Origin: Nocardioides sp. zg-1230
GTDB taxonomy: Bacteria > Actinomycetota > Actinomycetes > Propionibacteriales > Nocardioidaceae
Direction of reading: 5' to 3'
Length of the DNA stretch: 64,000 nucleotides
Assembly (NCBI RefSeq): GCF_013155335.1
Contig: NZ_JABJQZ010000008.1
Location: 434,001 to 498,000 of the forward strand
Shown here piece by piece: positions 8,362 to 16,237 of the stretch; within the stretch, counting starts at the first letter, position 1; each line of letters starts with the position of its first letter. Under the pieces are notes generated by a model that was not told where the DNA came from, did no database searches, and was given only the letters and a program-made list of their open reading frames with translations. Both the position numbers and the translations under genes were made by a program.

Positions 8362-9264
8362 TCAGGCCTCGAAGACGTCACCCAGACGGGCCACCCGCTC
8401 CAGCACCTGGTCCATCGTCAGCTGCTCCAGCGCCAGGTCGTCCTCGGCGCCCTCCTCGACCTCGTCCCATGTCAGCGGGGCGGCGACGGTCGGTCGCTCG
8501 CGCCCGCGCAGCGAGTACGGCGAGATGGTGGTCTTGGACCCGGAGTTCTGCGACCAGTCGAGGAACACCTTGCCCGGCCGCTTGGCCTTGGTCATCACGC
8601 TCGTCACCAGGTCGGGGTGCTCCTTCATCAGCTCCTCGGCGACCTCCTTCGCCAGCGCCGTCGTGCCGTCGCTGTCCAGGCTGCCGCGCCCGTCGGGCAG
8701 GGGGGCGTAGAGGTGGAGGCCCTTGCTGCCGCTCAGGACCGGGGTGCACCCCAGGTCGCGCTCGGCCAGCGCGTCGCGCACCATCATCGCCACCTGCGCG
8801 CACTCGTGGAGCCCGGCCGGCTCGCCCGGGTCCAGGTCGATGACGAGGCGGTCGGGGTTGCGCGGGCGCCCCTTCGCGTCGACGGTCCACTGGTGCACGT
8901 GCAGCTCGAGCGCGGCGAGGTTGGCCAGCCAGGTGAGGGTCGCGAGGTCGTCGCAGATCGGGAAGCGGATCGTCCCGTCGCCCTTGCCCGACCGCGAGCC
9001 GGTGGTCGACACCTCGTGCGTCCGCACCCACGACGGCGTGCCGGCCGGTGCGTTCTTCTCGAAGAAGCTGCCCTTCTCCACGCCGTGCGGCCAGCGGATC
9101 CGCGTCACGGCGCGGTCCTTCAGGTGCGGCAGCAGGACCGGCGAGACCTGCGCGTAGTAGTTGAGGACCTCGCCCTTGGTCGTGCCGCTGCGCGGGTAGA
9201 GCACCTTGTCGAGGTTGCTGATCGTCAGGGTGCGGCCCTCGACGTCGACCTGCACCTCGCTCAT
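8362..9264 (-). CDS. LigD-type NHEJ polymerase/primase domain protein
   Basis: Stand-alone archaeo-eukaryotic-primase-like polymerase, the domain that fills gaps during bacterial non-homologous end joining. The 300-residue protein begins ISNLDKVLYP, has FFEKNAPAGTPSW, the metal-binding LVIDLDPG (Asp-x-Asp), the SGSKGLHLYAPL block and KVFLDWSQN, all typical LigD polymerase motifs. In mycobacteria this domain is fused to nuclease and ligase domains; here polymerase and ligase are separate genes in the same operon, as in streptomycetes, with an L,D-transpeptidase gene between. The ATG overlaps the TGA of that gene by four bases. I see no LigD phosphoesterase (nuclease) domain in the window. Confidence 0.93.
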   Translation of the reverse strand: MSEVQVDVEGRTLTISNLDKVLYPRSGTTKGEVLNYYAQVSPVLLPHLKDRAVTRIRWPHGVEKGSFFEKNAPAGTPSWVRTHEVSTTGSRSGKGDGTIRFPICDDLATLTWLANLAALELHVHQWTVDAKGRPRNPDRLVIDLDPGEPAGLHECAQVAMMVRDALAERDLGCTPVLSGSKGLHLYAPLPDGRGSLDSDGTTALAKEVAEELMKEHPDLVTSVMTKAKRPGKVFLDWSQNSGSKTTISPYSLRGRERPTVAAPLTWDEVEEGAEDDLALEQLTMDQVLERVARLGDVFEA

Positions 9265-9959
9265 CGCCCGATGCCGATCACCGGCACGCGCGCCGGGTCG
9301 AGCAGCCGCACGAGCGAGCGGATGAAGCGCCGCGGCGCCCTCACGCAGCCGGCGGTCGCGCCGCGCCCGTTGACGTGGAGGAAGATGCCGGAGCCGCGGT
9401 GACGCACCTGCTCGACGTTGAAGTCGGTGACGATCGACCACTCGTACTGCCGCGGGTAGTCGGTCAGCCGCTCCGAGGAGTCGGGGTGCGACGACGGCAG
9501 CCACCAGCGGAAGCCGCCTTCGCGCTGGTTGCGCAACCGGTTGTAGTGGTCGGAGGCGTTGTCCTGCACCCAGTGGTCCCCCTTGCGGATCCGGTGGTGC
9601 GGCAGCCGCGCGCGCGGGTCGGCGGCGTGGGTGCCGAAGGTCGAGGTCAGTCCGTAGGTGCCCAGCGGGGTCGTGCCCGATCCCTGGCGCCGGCGATCCC
9701 CGTCGACGAGCCCGCCCGCTCCGGTGCGGCCGTCGGCGGTGGTCAGCTGCCGCCGCCACCCGTCGGCGGCCAGGCGCCACAGCGAGACGCGCGCACGTAC
9801 GCCGCGGGTGTGGGCGACGGTGACGACCTGCGTGGTGCCTGCGCGGAGCTCGACCCGTACGCCGTCGAGGCGCACGACGTCGGCCTGCTCCGGCACCGCT
9901 GTGGCCCGCGTCGGGGCGAGGAGCCCGACGGCCAGCAGCACTGCCACCAACCGCCTCAT
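9261..9959 (-). CDS. Secreted L,D-transpeptidase (YkuD) family protein
   Basis: A 232-residue exported protein with a short signal peptide (hydrophobic residues 4-16, cleavage near ATA-VPE). The C-terminal part holds the YkuD catalytic signature as HVNGRGATAGCVR, where His and Cys form the active site; such enzymes cross-link peptidoglycan 3-3 or act on cell-wall peptides. The central region (GTTPLGTYGL, DHYNRLRN) matches the YkuD-related L,D-transpeptidases of actinobacteria. The gene overlaps both the ligase gene upstream and the polymerase gene downstream by four bases each, so it is embedded in the NHEJ operon. Why a cell-wall enzyme is co-translated with DNA repair is unexplained. Confidence 0.88.
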   Translation of the reverse strand: MRRLVAVLLAVGLLAPTRATAVPEQADVVRLDGVRVELRAGTTQVVTVAHTRGVRARVSLWRLAADGWRRQLTTADGRTGAGGLVDGDRRRQGSGTTPLGTYGLTSTFGTHAADPRARLPHHRIRKGDHWVQDNASDHYNRLRNQREGGFRWWLPSSHPDSSERLTDYPRQYEWSIVTDFNVEQVRHRGSGIFLHVNGRGATAGCVRAPRRFIRSLVRLLDPARVPVIGIGR

Positions 9960-10879
9960 GCGAGGTCCTCGGGTGACAGGTCGTCGCGGACGCCCTGGAA
10001 CGACGGCTGGCGCAGGCGCTCGTAGCCCAGCCCGTGGGTGTCGACGTCGACCACGACCCGCGGCTCGACCCAGAACGTGCCGGCGGCGTCGACGCGCGGC
10101 ACCTCGTCGGCGAACGGGGGCTCCCCCGTCGCCAACGGCGCCAGGAGCGCGGCGAGCCGGGTGCTGGTGGCGCCGGTGATGCCGCTGCCCACGCGCCCGC
10201 GGTAGAGCAGGCCGTCGGAGGTCGGCTCGCCGACGAGCAGCGACGCCAGCCGGTCCGCCGTACCCGTCTGGGGGCGCCAGCCGCCGACGACGAACGACCC
10301 GCGGTGGCGGTGGGCGAGCTTGCGCCAGTCCTCGCTGCGCTGGTCGAAGCGGTAGCGCGAGCCGCGACGCTTGCTCACCACCCCCTCCAACCCCTGCTGC
10401 AGGGTGGCGTCGAACAGCATGGCGCCGTCGTCGTACGCCGCCGGGACCTGCCACTTCGAGTCGGCGAGCGGGAGCCCCTCCAGGAGCGCGCGCCGCTCCT
10501 CGAGCGGGCGGGCGGTCAGGTCCTCGCCGTCGAGCCGCAGCAGGTCGAACACCATGAGCGTGGCGGGCACCGACCTCACCAGGCGCGCGACCTCCCTGGC
10601 GTTGCGCACGTGCATGCGGTTCTGGAGCACGCGGAAGTCCGGGACGCCGCGCTCGTTGAGGGCGATCACCTCGCCGTCGACCATGAGGTCCCGGTCGCCG
10701 AGCGGCGGAGCGGCGACGTCGGGCCAGGCCGCGGTGACGTCGTTGTCGTTGCGGCTGGTCATGCGTACGTCGCCGTCGCGGACGTCGACGAGCACGCGCA
10801 CGCCGTCCCACTTGACCTCGTGCAACCACTGCGCGCCGGTGGGCACGCGGTCGGTCTTGCTGGCGAGCATGGGGCGCAC
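9956..10879 (-). CDS. ATP-dependent DNA ligase, LigD/LigC type
   Basis: Seals double-strand breaks in Ku-dependent end joining. The 307-residue protein has the nucleotidyltransferase motif I with the adenylated lysine as EVKWDGVR, motif III-like LMVDGEVIAL, VFDLLRLDG, motif IV EGVVSKRR and motif V DWRKLAHR, then an OB-fold C-terminus (GRVGSGITG, EPRVVVDVDTHG). The start is taken as GTG at 10879 because a CAGACT -10-like box ends 6 bases before it; an ATG lies nine bases further in. It is divergent from ku with only 74 bases between the start codons, so the two can be co-regulated. Confidence 0.93.
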   Translation of the reverse strand: MRPMLASKTDRVPTGAQWLHEVKWDGVRVLVDVRDGDVRMTSRNDNDVTAAWPDVAAPPLGDRDLMVDGEVIALNERGVPDFRVLQNRMHVRNAREVARLVRSVPATLMVFDLLRLDGEDLTARPLEERRALLEGLPLADSKWQVPAAYDDGAMLFDATLQQGLEGVVSKRRGSRYRFDQRSEDWRKLAHRHRGSFVVGGWRPQTGTADRLASLLVGEPTSDGLLYRGRVGSGITGATSTRLAALLAPLATGEPPFADEVPRVDAAGTFWVEPRVVVDVDTHGLGYERLRQPSFQGVRDDLSPEDLA

Positions 10880-10885
10880 GCCTGC

Positions 10886-10891
10886 AGTCTG
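10886..10891 (-). promoter_or_regulatory. -10 box of DNA ligase gene
   Basis: CAGACT on the minus strand, 6 bases before the GTG at 10879. First base departs from the TANNNT consensus. Confidence 0.4.
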
Positions 10892-10941
10892 GCATCCCCG
10901 CGTCCCCCATCTGGAGGGAGACGAGTGTCTGGAGTGACGGC

Positions 10942-10947
10942 TATCGT
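10942..10947 (+). promoter_or_regulatory. -10 box of leaderless ku gene
   Basis: TATCGT followed by six bases and the ATG at 10954. It faces the ligase promoter about 50 bases away. Confidence 0.6.
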
Positions 10948-10953
10948 CGTCGC

Positions 10954-11919
10954 ATGCGCGCGATCTGGAAGGGTGCCGTCTCCTTCGGCCTGGTCAGTGT
11001 CCCGGTCAAGCTCTATGCCGCGACGGAGAGCCACGACGTGTCGTTCCGGCAGGTGCACGCCAAGGACGGCGGCCGCATCAAGTACCAGCGGGTCTGCTCC
11101 CTCGACGGCGAGGAAGTGGCCTACGCCGACATCGCCAAGGGCTACGAGACCGAGGACGGCGAGATGGTCATCCTCACCGACGACGACATGGCCGAGCTGC
11201 CGTCGACGTCGTCGCGCGAGATCGCGGTGGAGAAGTTCGTGCCCCGCGAGCAGATCGACCCGCTGCTCTTCGAGAAGTCCTACTACCTCGAGCCCGAGGG
11301 TGCCGGCGCCAAGCCCTACGCCCTGCTGCGCCAGGCGCTCAAGGACGCCGACCGGATGGCCGTGGTGACCGTCGCGCTGCGCCAGCGCACCACGATCGCC
11401 GTGCTGCGGGTGCGCGAGACCGAGGCCGGCGAGGTCATCGTGCTGCAGACGATGATGTGGCCCGACGAGGTGCGCGTGCCCGACTTCAAGGTCGAGGTCG
11501 ACGACGCCAAGCCGCAGGAGGTCAAGATGGCGCACATGCTCGTCGAGACCCTCGCCGGCGACTTCGACGCGACCGAGTTCGAGGACGACTACGCCGGCGC
11601 CGTCGAGGCGCTCGTGAAGTCCAAGATCGAGGGCGGCGAGATCAAGCGCACCGAGACCTCGACCAAGACCTCCGGCGAGGTCGTCGACCTGCTCGCCGCG
11701 CTGCAGAAGTCCGTCGCGGCCGCCAAGACCGCCCGGGGCGAGGCCGACGACTCGTCCGACGACGCGTCCGAGGACGAGAAGCCGGCGAAGAAGACGCCCG
11801 CCAAGAAGTCGGCCGCCAAGAAGGCTCCGGCGAAGAAGACGGCCGCGAAGAAGTCTGCTGCCAAGAAGGCCACCACGAAGAAGACGGCTGCGAAGAAGCA
11901 GGCCAAGAAGGCCAGCTGA
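10954..11919 (+). CDS. ku: Ku DNA end-binding protein with long Lys/Ala tail
   Basis: Homodimeric Ku that binds DNA ends and recruits ligase in bacterial NHEJ. The 321-residue protein starts MRAIWKGAVSFGLVSVPV, the family signature, and has RIKYQRVC, PREQIDPLLFEKSYYLEP and the conserved C-terminal block. After about residue 255 comes an acidic linker and then a tail of repeated KK-TPA/KK-SAA/KK-APA units, some 60 residues long, like the lysine-rich extensions of other actinobacterial Ku proteins and histone-like tails; in other bacteria such tails help binding inside DNA and threading. The gene is divergent from the ligase operon. Two 50-base palindromes follow the stop codon. Confidence 0.96.
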   Translation: MRAIWKGAVSFGLVSVPVKLYAATESHDVSFRQVHAKDGGRIKYQRVCSLDGEEVAYADIAKGYETEDGEMVILTDDDMAELPSTSSREIAVEKFVPREQIDPLLFEKSYYLEPEGAGAKPYALLRQALKDADRMAVVTVALRQRTTIAVLRVRETEAGEVIVLQTMMWPDEVRVPDFKVEVDDAKPQEVKMAHMLVETLAGDFDATEFEDDYAGAVEALVKSKIEGGEIKRTETSTKTSGEVVDLLAALQKSVAAAKTARGEADDSSDDASEDEKPAKKTPAKKSAAKKAPAKKTAAKKSAAKKATTKKTAAKKQAKKAS

Positions 11920-11946
11920 GCCTCGGCTCGCGTCCCGTCCGCCCGA

Positions 11947-11996
11947 GCGGTGCTGCACCCACGTTCTCGTCGGCCGGACTGTGGGCTGGCCACCGC
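11947..11996. repeat. 50-base imperfect palindromic element, copy 1
   Basis: Begins GCGGTG and ends CCACCGC, with inner complementary CACCCACG and TGTGGG arms. Copy 2 starts 83 bases further on, and the last 41 bases of the two agree at 33 positions. It lies between the convergent ku and carboxyltransferase genes and could serve as a bidirectional terminator or be a member of a dispersed repeat family. Confidence 0.75.
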
Positions 11997-12029
11997 TGCC
12001 CGGCGCGGCGGCGTACGACACGCGGGTGG

Positions 12030-12079
12030 GCGGTGGTCCACCCACGTTCCCGGCGTACGAAATGTGGCTTGGCCACCGC
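12030..12079. repeat. 50-base imperfect palindromic element, copy 2
   Basis: Same layout as copy 1: GCGGTGG at one end, CCACCGC at the other, an inner CCACCCACG arm and a centre CGGCGTACGAAATGTGG. It ends 11 bases before the stop codon of the convergent carboxyltransferase gene. The 33-base spacer between copies holds a further partial copy (GTACGACACGCGGGTGGG). Confidence 0.75.
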
Positions 12080-12089
12080 CCGGGCGGTC

Positions 12090-13550
12090 TCAGCAGGCCC
12101 GGGCCACCGGCGTACGACCGCTGAGCTCGCGCAACCGCGCCCCGACCTCGGCTGCGACGGCGATCGCGAGGTCGCGCGGCGACTCCCCGTCGACCTCGGG
12201 CACCACGTGGTGGACGACGCCGTCGGCGAGCAGGTCGGCAGCCCGCACCCGCTGGCGCGCGGCCATCTCGGCGGCGTGGGCGGTGTCGCCGTGCACGATC
12301 AGGCTGGCGCCCTCCGGCGGGAGTGGGGAGAGCCAGGCGTGCTCGGTGGCGATCACCGTGCGCGCGGGCAGGAACGCCAGCGCCCCTCCCCCGCAGCCCT
12401 GCCCGAGGATCACCGAGACCGTCGGCACGCCCATCGTGGTGAGGGTCGCGATGCAGCGGGCGATCTCTCCGGCGATGGCGCGCTCCTCGGCCTCGGGCGA
12501 CAGCTCGGCGCCCGGGGTGTCGATGACGCTGACGAGCGGCAGTCCGAGCTCCTCGGCCAGCCGCATGCCGCGGCGGGCCTCGCGCAGGGCACCGGGTCCC
12601 ATCGCGTGGCCGGGCACCTGGCGGGAGCGGTCCTGGCCGATCACGACGCACGGCTGGTCGTCGAGGCGGGTCAGGGCGACGAGGACGGTCGAGTCGCGCT
12701 CGCCCTCGTCGGTGCCGCGCAGCTGCAGCGTGCCGGCGGCGCCGTGGGCGAGCAGGTCGCGCACGCCGACCCGGTCCGTACGACGGGTGCGCGCGACGCT
12801 GTCCCACGCGGCGTGGTCGCCGACCGGACGCGCCACCCGGAGCGGGAGGCGGCCGGGGCCGGGCCCGTCGACGAGGACGGCGAGGGCGCTGTCGACCATC
12901 GCCGGGAGGTCCTCGGCGGCGACCACACCGTCGATCACGCCGGCGGCCGCCAGGTTCTCCGCGACCTGGACGCCCGGTCGGAACGGCCGCCCGTTGAGCC
13001 CCTCGTAGACCTTGGGGCCGAGGAAGCCCACCAGCGCCCCGGGCTCGGCGACCGTCACGTGGCCGAGCGAGCCCCACGAGGCGTACACGCCGCCGGTGGT
13101 CGGGTGGCGCAGGTGGACGAGGTAGGGCAGCCCGGCGGCCCGGTGGTCCATCAGCGCTCGGGAGATCTCGACCATCCGCACGAAGGCGGGGGTGCCCTCC
13201 TGCATCCGGGTGCCGCCCGACGCGGTGCTGGCGAGCAGGGGCAGGCCCTCCTCGGTGGCACGGCGTACGGCGGCGGTGATCCGGTCCGCGGCGGCGCGGC
13301 CGATCGAGCCGGCGAGGAAGCGGAACTCGTTGACCACGACCGCGACCGGCCGACCGCGGACCTCGCCCCGGCCGGTCAGCACGGACTCGTCGGTGCCGGC
13401 CTTGGCGGCGGCGGCCACGAGCTCGGCGCGGTAGTCCGCGTCGGCGTAGGACAGGTCGATGGGCTCGTCCCACGAGGTGAAGGTGCCCTCGTCGAGCACG
13501 AGGTCGAGCAGCTCGGGGGCCGTCCAGCGCTTCGCCGTGCTCTGCGTCAT
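12090..13550 (-). CDS. Fused AccD-AccA carboxyltransferase, AccD3-like
   Basis: Carboxyltransferase that moves CO2 between carboxybiotin and an acyl-CoA. In this 486-residue protein an AccD-like half (NEFRFLAGSIG, STASGGTRMQEG, AEPGALVGFLGPKV) is followed by an AccA-like half (ELGLPLVSVIDTPGA, ILGQGCGGGALAFLPA, ADGVVHHVVPE). This single-chain form of the E. coli-type AccD and AccA resembles mycobacterial AccD3, whose substrate is not settled. There is no biotin carboxylase or biotin carrier gene near it. It lies 61 bases after the CoA-transferase gene on the same strand, so it may belong to the carrier/CoA-transferase operon. Whether it carboxylates acetyl-CoA or runs in the decarboxylating direction cannot be read from sequence. 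Confidence 0.88.
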   Translation of the reverse strand: MTQSTAKRWTAPELLDLVLDEGTFTSWDEPIDLSYADADYRAELVAAAAKAGTDESVLTGRGEVRGRPVAVVVNEFRFLAGSIGRAAADRITAAVRRATEEGLPLLASTASGGTRMQEGTPAFVRMVEISRALMDHRAAGLPYLVHLRHPTTGGVYASWGSLGHVTVAEPGALVGFLGPKVYEGLNGRPFRPGVQVAENLAAAGVIDGVVAAEDLPAMVDSALAVLVDGPGPGRLPLRVARPVGDHAAWDSVARTRRTDRVGVRDLLAHGAAGTLQLRGTDEGERDSTVLVALTRLDDQPCVVIGQDRSRQVPGHAMGPGALREARRGMRLAEELGLPLVSVIDTPGAELSPEAEERAIAGEIARCIATLTTMGVPTVSVILGQGCGGGALAFLPARTVIATEHAWLSPLPPEGASLIVHGDTAHAAEMAARQRVRAADLLADGVVHHVVPEVDGESPRDLAIAVAAEVGARLRELSGRTPVARAC

Positions 13551-13611
13551 GGGGTCCCCGCGGCGTTGTTCGGGGGAGCGCAGCGGAGGAGAAGAACGTC
13601 GTGGGGTGTAT

Positions 13612-14787
13612 TCATGCCCCGCCTCCGCCGACCCAGGCGCGGATCTCGTCGGCGTGCTGGTCGAGCAGCGGCGGCGCGACGTGGTCGCGGCGGGTGACCT
13701 CGGCGCCCTCGGCGTCGAAGAACCGCAGCGGCGGGCCGGGGAGGGTGATCCCGCCCAGCGTCGGGTGCTCGACGTCGACCAGCAGGCCCTGGCTGGCGAC
13801 CTGGTCCCACTCGTAGACCTCGTCGAGGGTGCGCACCTTGCCGGCCGGGATCCCGATCTCGGCGAGGCGTGCGAGCAGGGGCTCGGCGTCCCAGTCGGCG
13901 AAGGCCTGCTCGACCACCGCGATGACCTCCTCGCGGCGGGCGACGCGCTCGCCGTTGGTGGCCAGGCCCTCGGCGTCGGGGTCGAGACCGAAGCCCGCGC
14001 AGAACTTCTTCCACAGGCCCTCGCTGCCCAGGGCGATCTGCACGGCGCCGTCGCGGCAGTGGAACAGCCCGTAGGGCGCGATCGAGGGGTGGTGGTTGCC
14101 CTGCGCGCGGCCGACCTCGCCGGCCACCGTCCACCGGGTGCCCTGGAACGCGTGGACGCCGACGACCGATGCCAGCAGCGACGTCCGCACGACCGTGCCC
14201 TTGCCGGTGCGCTCCCGCTCGTGGAGCGCGGCGAGCACGCCGTAGGCGCCGTACATCCCCGAGAGCAGGTCCGCGATGGGTACGCCGACCCGCTGCGGGT
14301 CGTCGGGTCCGGAGCCCGTCAGCGACATCAGACCCGCCTCGCCCTGGGCGATCTGGTCGTAGCCGGCGCGGCCACCCTCGGGCCCGTCGTGGCCGAAGCC
14401 GGTGATGGACAGCACGACGAGGCGGGGGTTGCGCCGCATCAGCTCCTCGATGCCGAGGCCGAGGCGCTCGAGGACTCCGGTGCGGAAGTTCTCGACGAGC
14501 ACGTCGGCGCGCTCGACGAGGCCGACCAGGACGTCCTTGTCGGCCTCGTTCTTCAGGTCGAGGGCGATGGACTCCTTGTTGCGGTTCGTGCACAGGAAGT
14601 ACGTCGACTGGCGGGCGTCGGGCTCGCCGACGAACGGCGGTCCCCAGCCGCGGGTGTCGTCGCCGCTGCCGGGCGCCTCCACCTTGATGACGCGGGCACC
14701 GAGGTCGCCCAGCATCTGCGTGGCGTGGGGGCCCGCGAGCGCGCGGGTGAGGTCGACGACGAGGAGGTCGGAGAGCGGTCCGGTCAT
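13612..14787 (-). CDS. CaiB/BaiF family (class III) CoA-transferase
   Basis: Transfers CoA between an acyl-CoA and a carboxylic acid. The protein of 391 residues opens with GPLSDLLVVDLTRALAGP, then LGDLGARVIKVE, NRNKESIALDLK, and RADVLVENFRTGVLERLGLG; the Asp of VPIADLLSGMYGAYG fits the catalytic aspartate of the family. The ATG at 14787 gives the usual short N-terminus; an ATG at 14802 overlaps the stop of the carrier gene and would add five residues. Directly downstream of a MatC-like dicarboxylate carrier, so the acid it activates may be the transported dicarboxylate (malonate or a relative). Substrate is inference. Confidence 0.9.
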   Translation of the reverse strand: MTGPLSDLLVVDLTRALAGPHATQMLGDLGARVIKVEAPGSGDDTRGWGPPFVGEPDARQSTYFLCTNRNKESIALDLKNEADKDVLVGLVERADVLVENFRTGVLERLGLGIEELMRRNPRLVVLSITGFGHDGPEGGRAGYDQIAQGEAGLMSLTGSGPDDPQRVGVPIADLLSGMYGAYGVLAALHERERTGKGTVVRTSLLASVVGVHAFQGTRWTVAGEVGRAQGNHHPSIAPYGLFHCRDGAVQIALGSEGLWKKFCAGFGLDPDAEGLATNGERVARREEVIAVVEQAFADWDAEPLLARLAEIGIPAGKVRTLDEVYEWDQVASQGLLVDVEHPTLGGITLPGPPLRFFDAEGAEVTRRDHVAPPLLDQHADEIRAWVGGGGA

Positions 14788-14795
14788 TGTGCTGT

Positions 14796-16115
14796 TCACC
14801 ATCCGGGGAGGACGAGGGCGGCCCAGACGAGCAGCGGCCCGACCAGGGTGACGATGACTCCGTAGCTGAGGATCTGCTTGTAGTAGACGGGCTCGCTGAT
14901 GGAGTCGGGCTTGTTGGCGAGCATGAGCGCGCCGTTGGTGGAGAAGGGGCTGACGTCGACGATGGTCGACGACACTGCGAGGGCGGCGACGAAGAGCGCC
15001 GCGTTGATGCCGCCGTCCTCGATGAGCGGCACGCCGATCGGGATGATGACCGGGAGCAGCGCGGTGGAGGAGGCGAAGGCCGACACCACGCCGCCGACGT
15101 AGCAGAGGACGAGCGCGCCCAGCGCCACCGCACCGAGGCCCGCGGCCCAGTTCCCGACGAACTCCGGCGAGCCTGCGGTCGTGAGGATGGTGGCGTAGGT
15201 GCTGACACCGGCGACCAGGAGCACCGTGGGCCAGGCGATCTGCTTGATCGCGTCCTTGTGCTCGTCGGCGTTGAGCATCGCCAGCAGCACGGCCGCGGTG
15301 ATCGCGACGAAGCCGATGTTCTTGTCGAAGACGAGGGCCACGAGGGCCACACCGACGAAGGCGAGGAGCGTCAGCACCTGGTCGCGGCGTACGCCGTGGG
15401 CCTGGGTACCGGTCGGTGTCGTCGTGCCGTAGCCCCGGGCGGGCACCGTGGCGCCGCCGCGGTGCAGGTCCTCGTCGAGCGTGTCGGGCTCGTCGGCGTC
15501 GATCCGCATCGCCATCAGCTTGCGGCCTCCGAGGACCACGAAGAGGATCGCCGCCATGATGGTGTTGACCACCAGGCTGGCGAGGAAGACGGTGATCTCG
15601 CTGGAGGGCAGGCCTGCGTCCCGCATCACGGTGTTGGTGATGACGCCGTAGATGCTGATCGGCGAGAAGCCGCCGGCCTGGGCGCCGTGGACCACGAACA
15701 TGCCCATCATCAGCGGGCTGATGCCGTAGCGGCCGGCGAAGCCGAGGGCGATGGGGCCGATGATCGCGCAGGCCGCAGGGCTGACCGCGCCGATGCCCGT
15801 CAGGACGGCGGTGACGGCGAACATCACCCACGGGATGAGCGCCACGCGACCGCCGACTCCCTTCACGGCGGTGCGCACGATCAGGTCGACCGTGCCGTTG
15901 TTGCGGGCGATGGCGAACAGGTACGTGACGCCGATCAGCGTCAGGATCAGATCACCGCTGACGCCGGCGATGATCTCCTTCTCGTCCAGGTCGAGGGCGT
16001 ACATTCCCACGAACCACGCGGCCACGTAGGCCAGCGCTCCCATGTTGATCGGCAGCACGGTGCCGATCACGAACAGCGCGACGAGCGCGATGATCGCAAT
16101 CCATTCCGGACCCAT
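14796..16115 (-). CDS. MatC-like dicarboxylate carrier (SLC13/ion-transporter superfamily)
   Basis: Polytopic inner-membrane transporter of 439 residues with roughly a dozen hydrophobic segments. The N-terminal part (IGTVLPINMGALAYVAAWFVG, LTLIGVTYLFAIARNNGTVDLIV) resembles the MatC N-terminal domain of malonate carriers, and it has the inverted-repeat layout of SLC13-type proteins (GAVSPAACAIIGPIAL, then ASSTALLPVIIPIGVPLIEDGG). A GGAAAGG ribosome-binding site sits about 8 bases before the ATG. It is divergent from a GntR regulator and followed by a CoA-transferase, the setting expected for uptake and CoA-activation of a dicarboxylate; malonate is the best guess. Confidence 0.82.
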   Translation of the reverse strand: MGPEWIAIIALVALFVIGTVLPINMGALAYVAAWFVGMYALDLDEKEIIAGVSGDLILTLIGVTYLFAIARNNGTVDLIVRTAVKGVGGRVALIPWVMFAVTAVLTGIGAVSPAACAIIGPIALGFAGRYGISPLMMGMFVVHGAQAGGFSPISIYGVITNTVMRDAGLPSSEITVFLASLVVNTIMAAILFVVLGGRKLMAMRIDADEPDTLDEDLHRGGATVPARGYGTTTPTGTQAHGVRRDQVLTLLAFVGVALVALVFDKNIGFVAITAAVLLAMLNADEHKDAIKQIAWPTVLLVAGVSTYATILTTAGSPEFVGNWAAGLGAVALGALVLCYVGGVVSAFASSTALLPVIIPIGVPLIEDGGINAALFVAALAVSSTIVDVSPFSTNGALMLANKPDSISEPVYYKQILSYGVIVTLVGPLLVWAALVLPGW

Positions 16116-16193
16116 GTCGGTTGCCTTTCCCGAGTCGAGAGCCGGCACGGCGAGGTCGCGGGGGTGGTCCTCGTCACAGTGCTGGCTCAGTGG

Positions 16194-16229
16194 CCTAGCC
16201 AATAGGACAATGAGCCGATCGTCAATAGG
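16194..16229. promoter_or_regulatory. Candidate GntR operator in the matC-gntR intergenic region
   Basis: CCTAGCCAATAGG (16194-16206) is a CCTA-N5-TAGG inverted repeat, and CAATAGG occurs again at 16223-16229. Between them, on the minus strand, a TTGACG (-35-like) at 16225-16220 would serve the carrier gene. The sites lie between the two divergent start codons, where an autoregulating GntR repressor usually binds. Confidence 0.45.
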
Positions 16230-16231
16230 GT
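16226..16231 (+). promoter_or_regulatory. -10 box of leaderless gntR gene
   Basis: TAGGGT followed by six bases and the ATG at 16238; it overlaps the second CAATAGG half-site, so the regulator could repress itself. Confidence 0.55.
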
Positions 16232-16237
16232 GGTGCC

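Noticed and set aside
11750..11916. Repetitive AAGAAG-rich DNA as a possible insertion or satellite
   Set aside because: It encodes the lysine/alanine-rich tail of Ku, in frame to the stop codon.
13551..13611. A possible small gene between the CoA-transferase and accDA genes
   Set aside because: Only 61 bases, no start with a ribosome-binding site in any frame; ordinary operon spacer.
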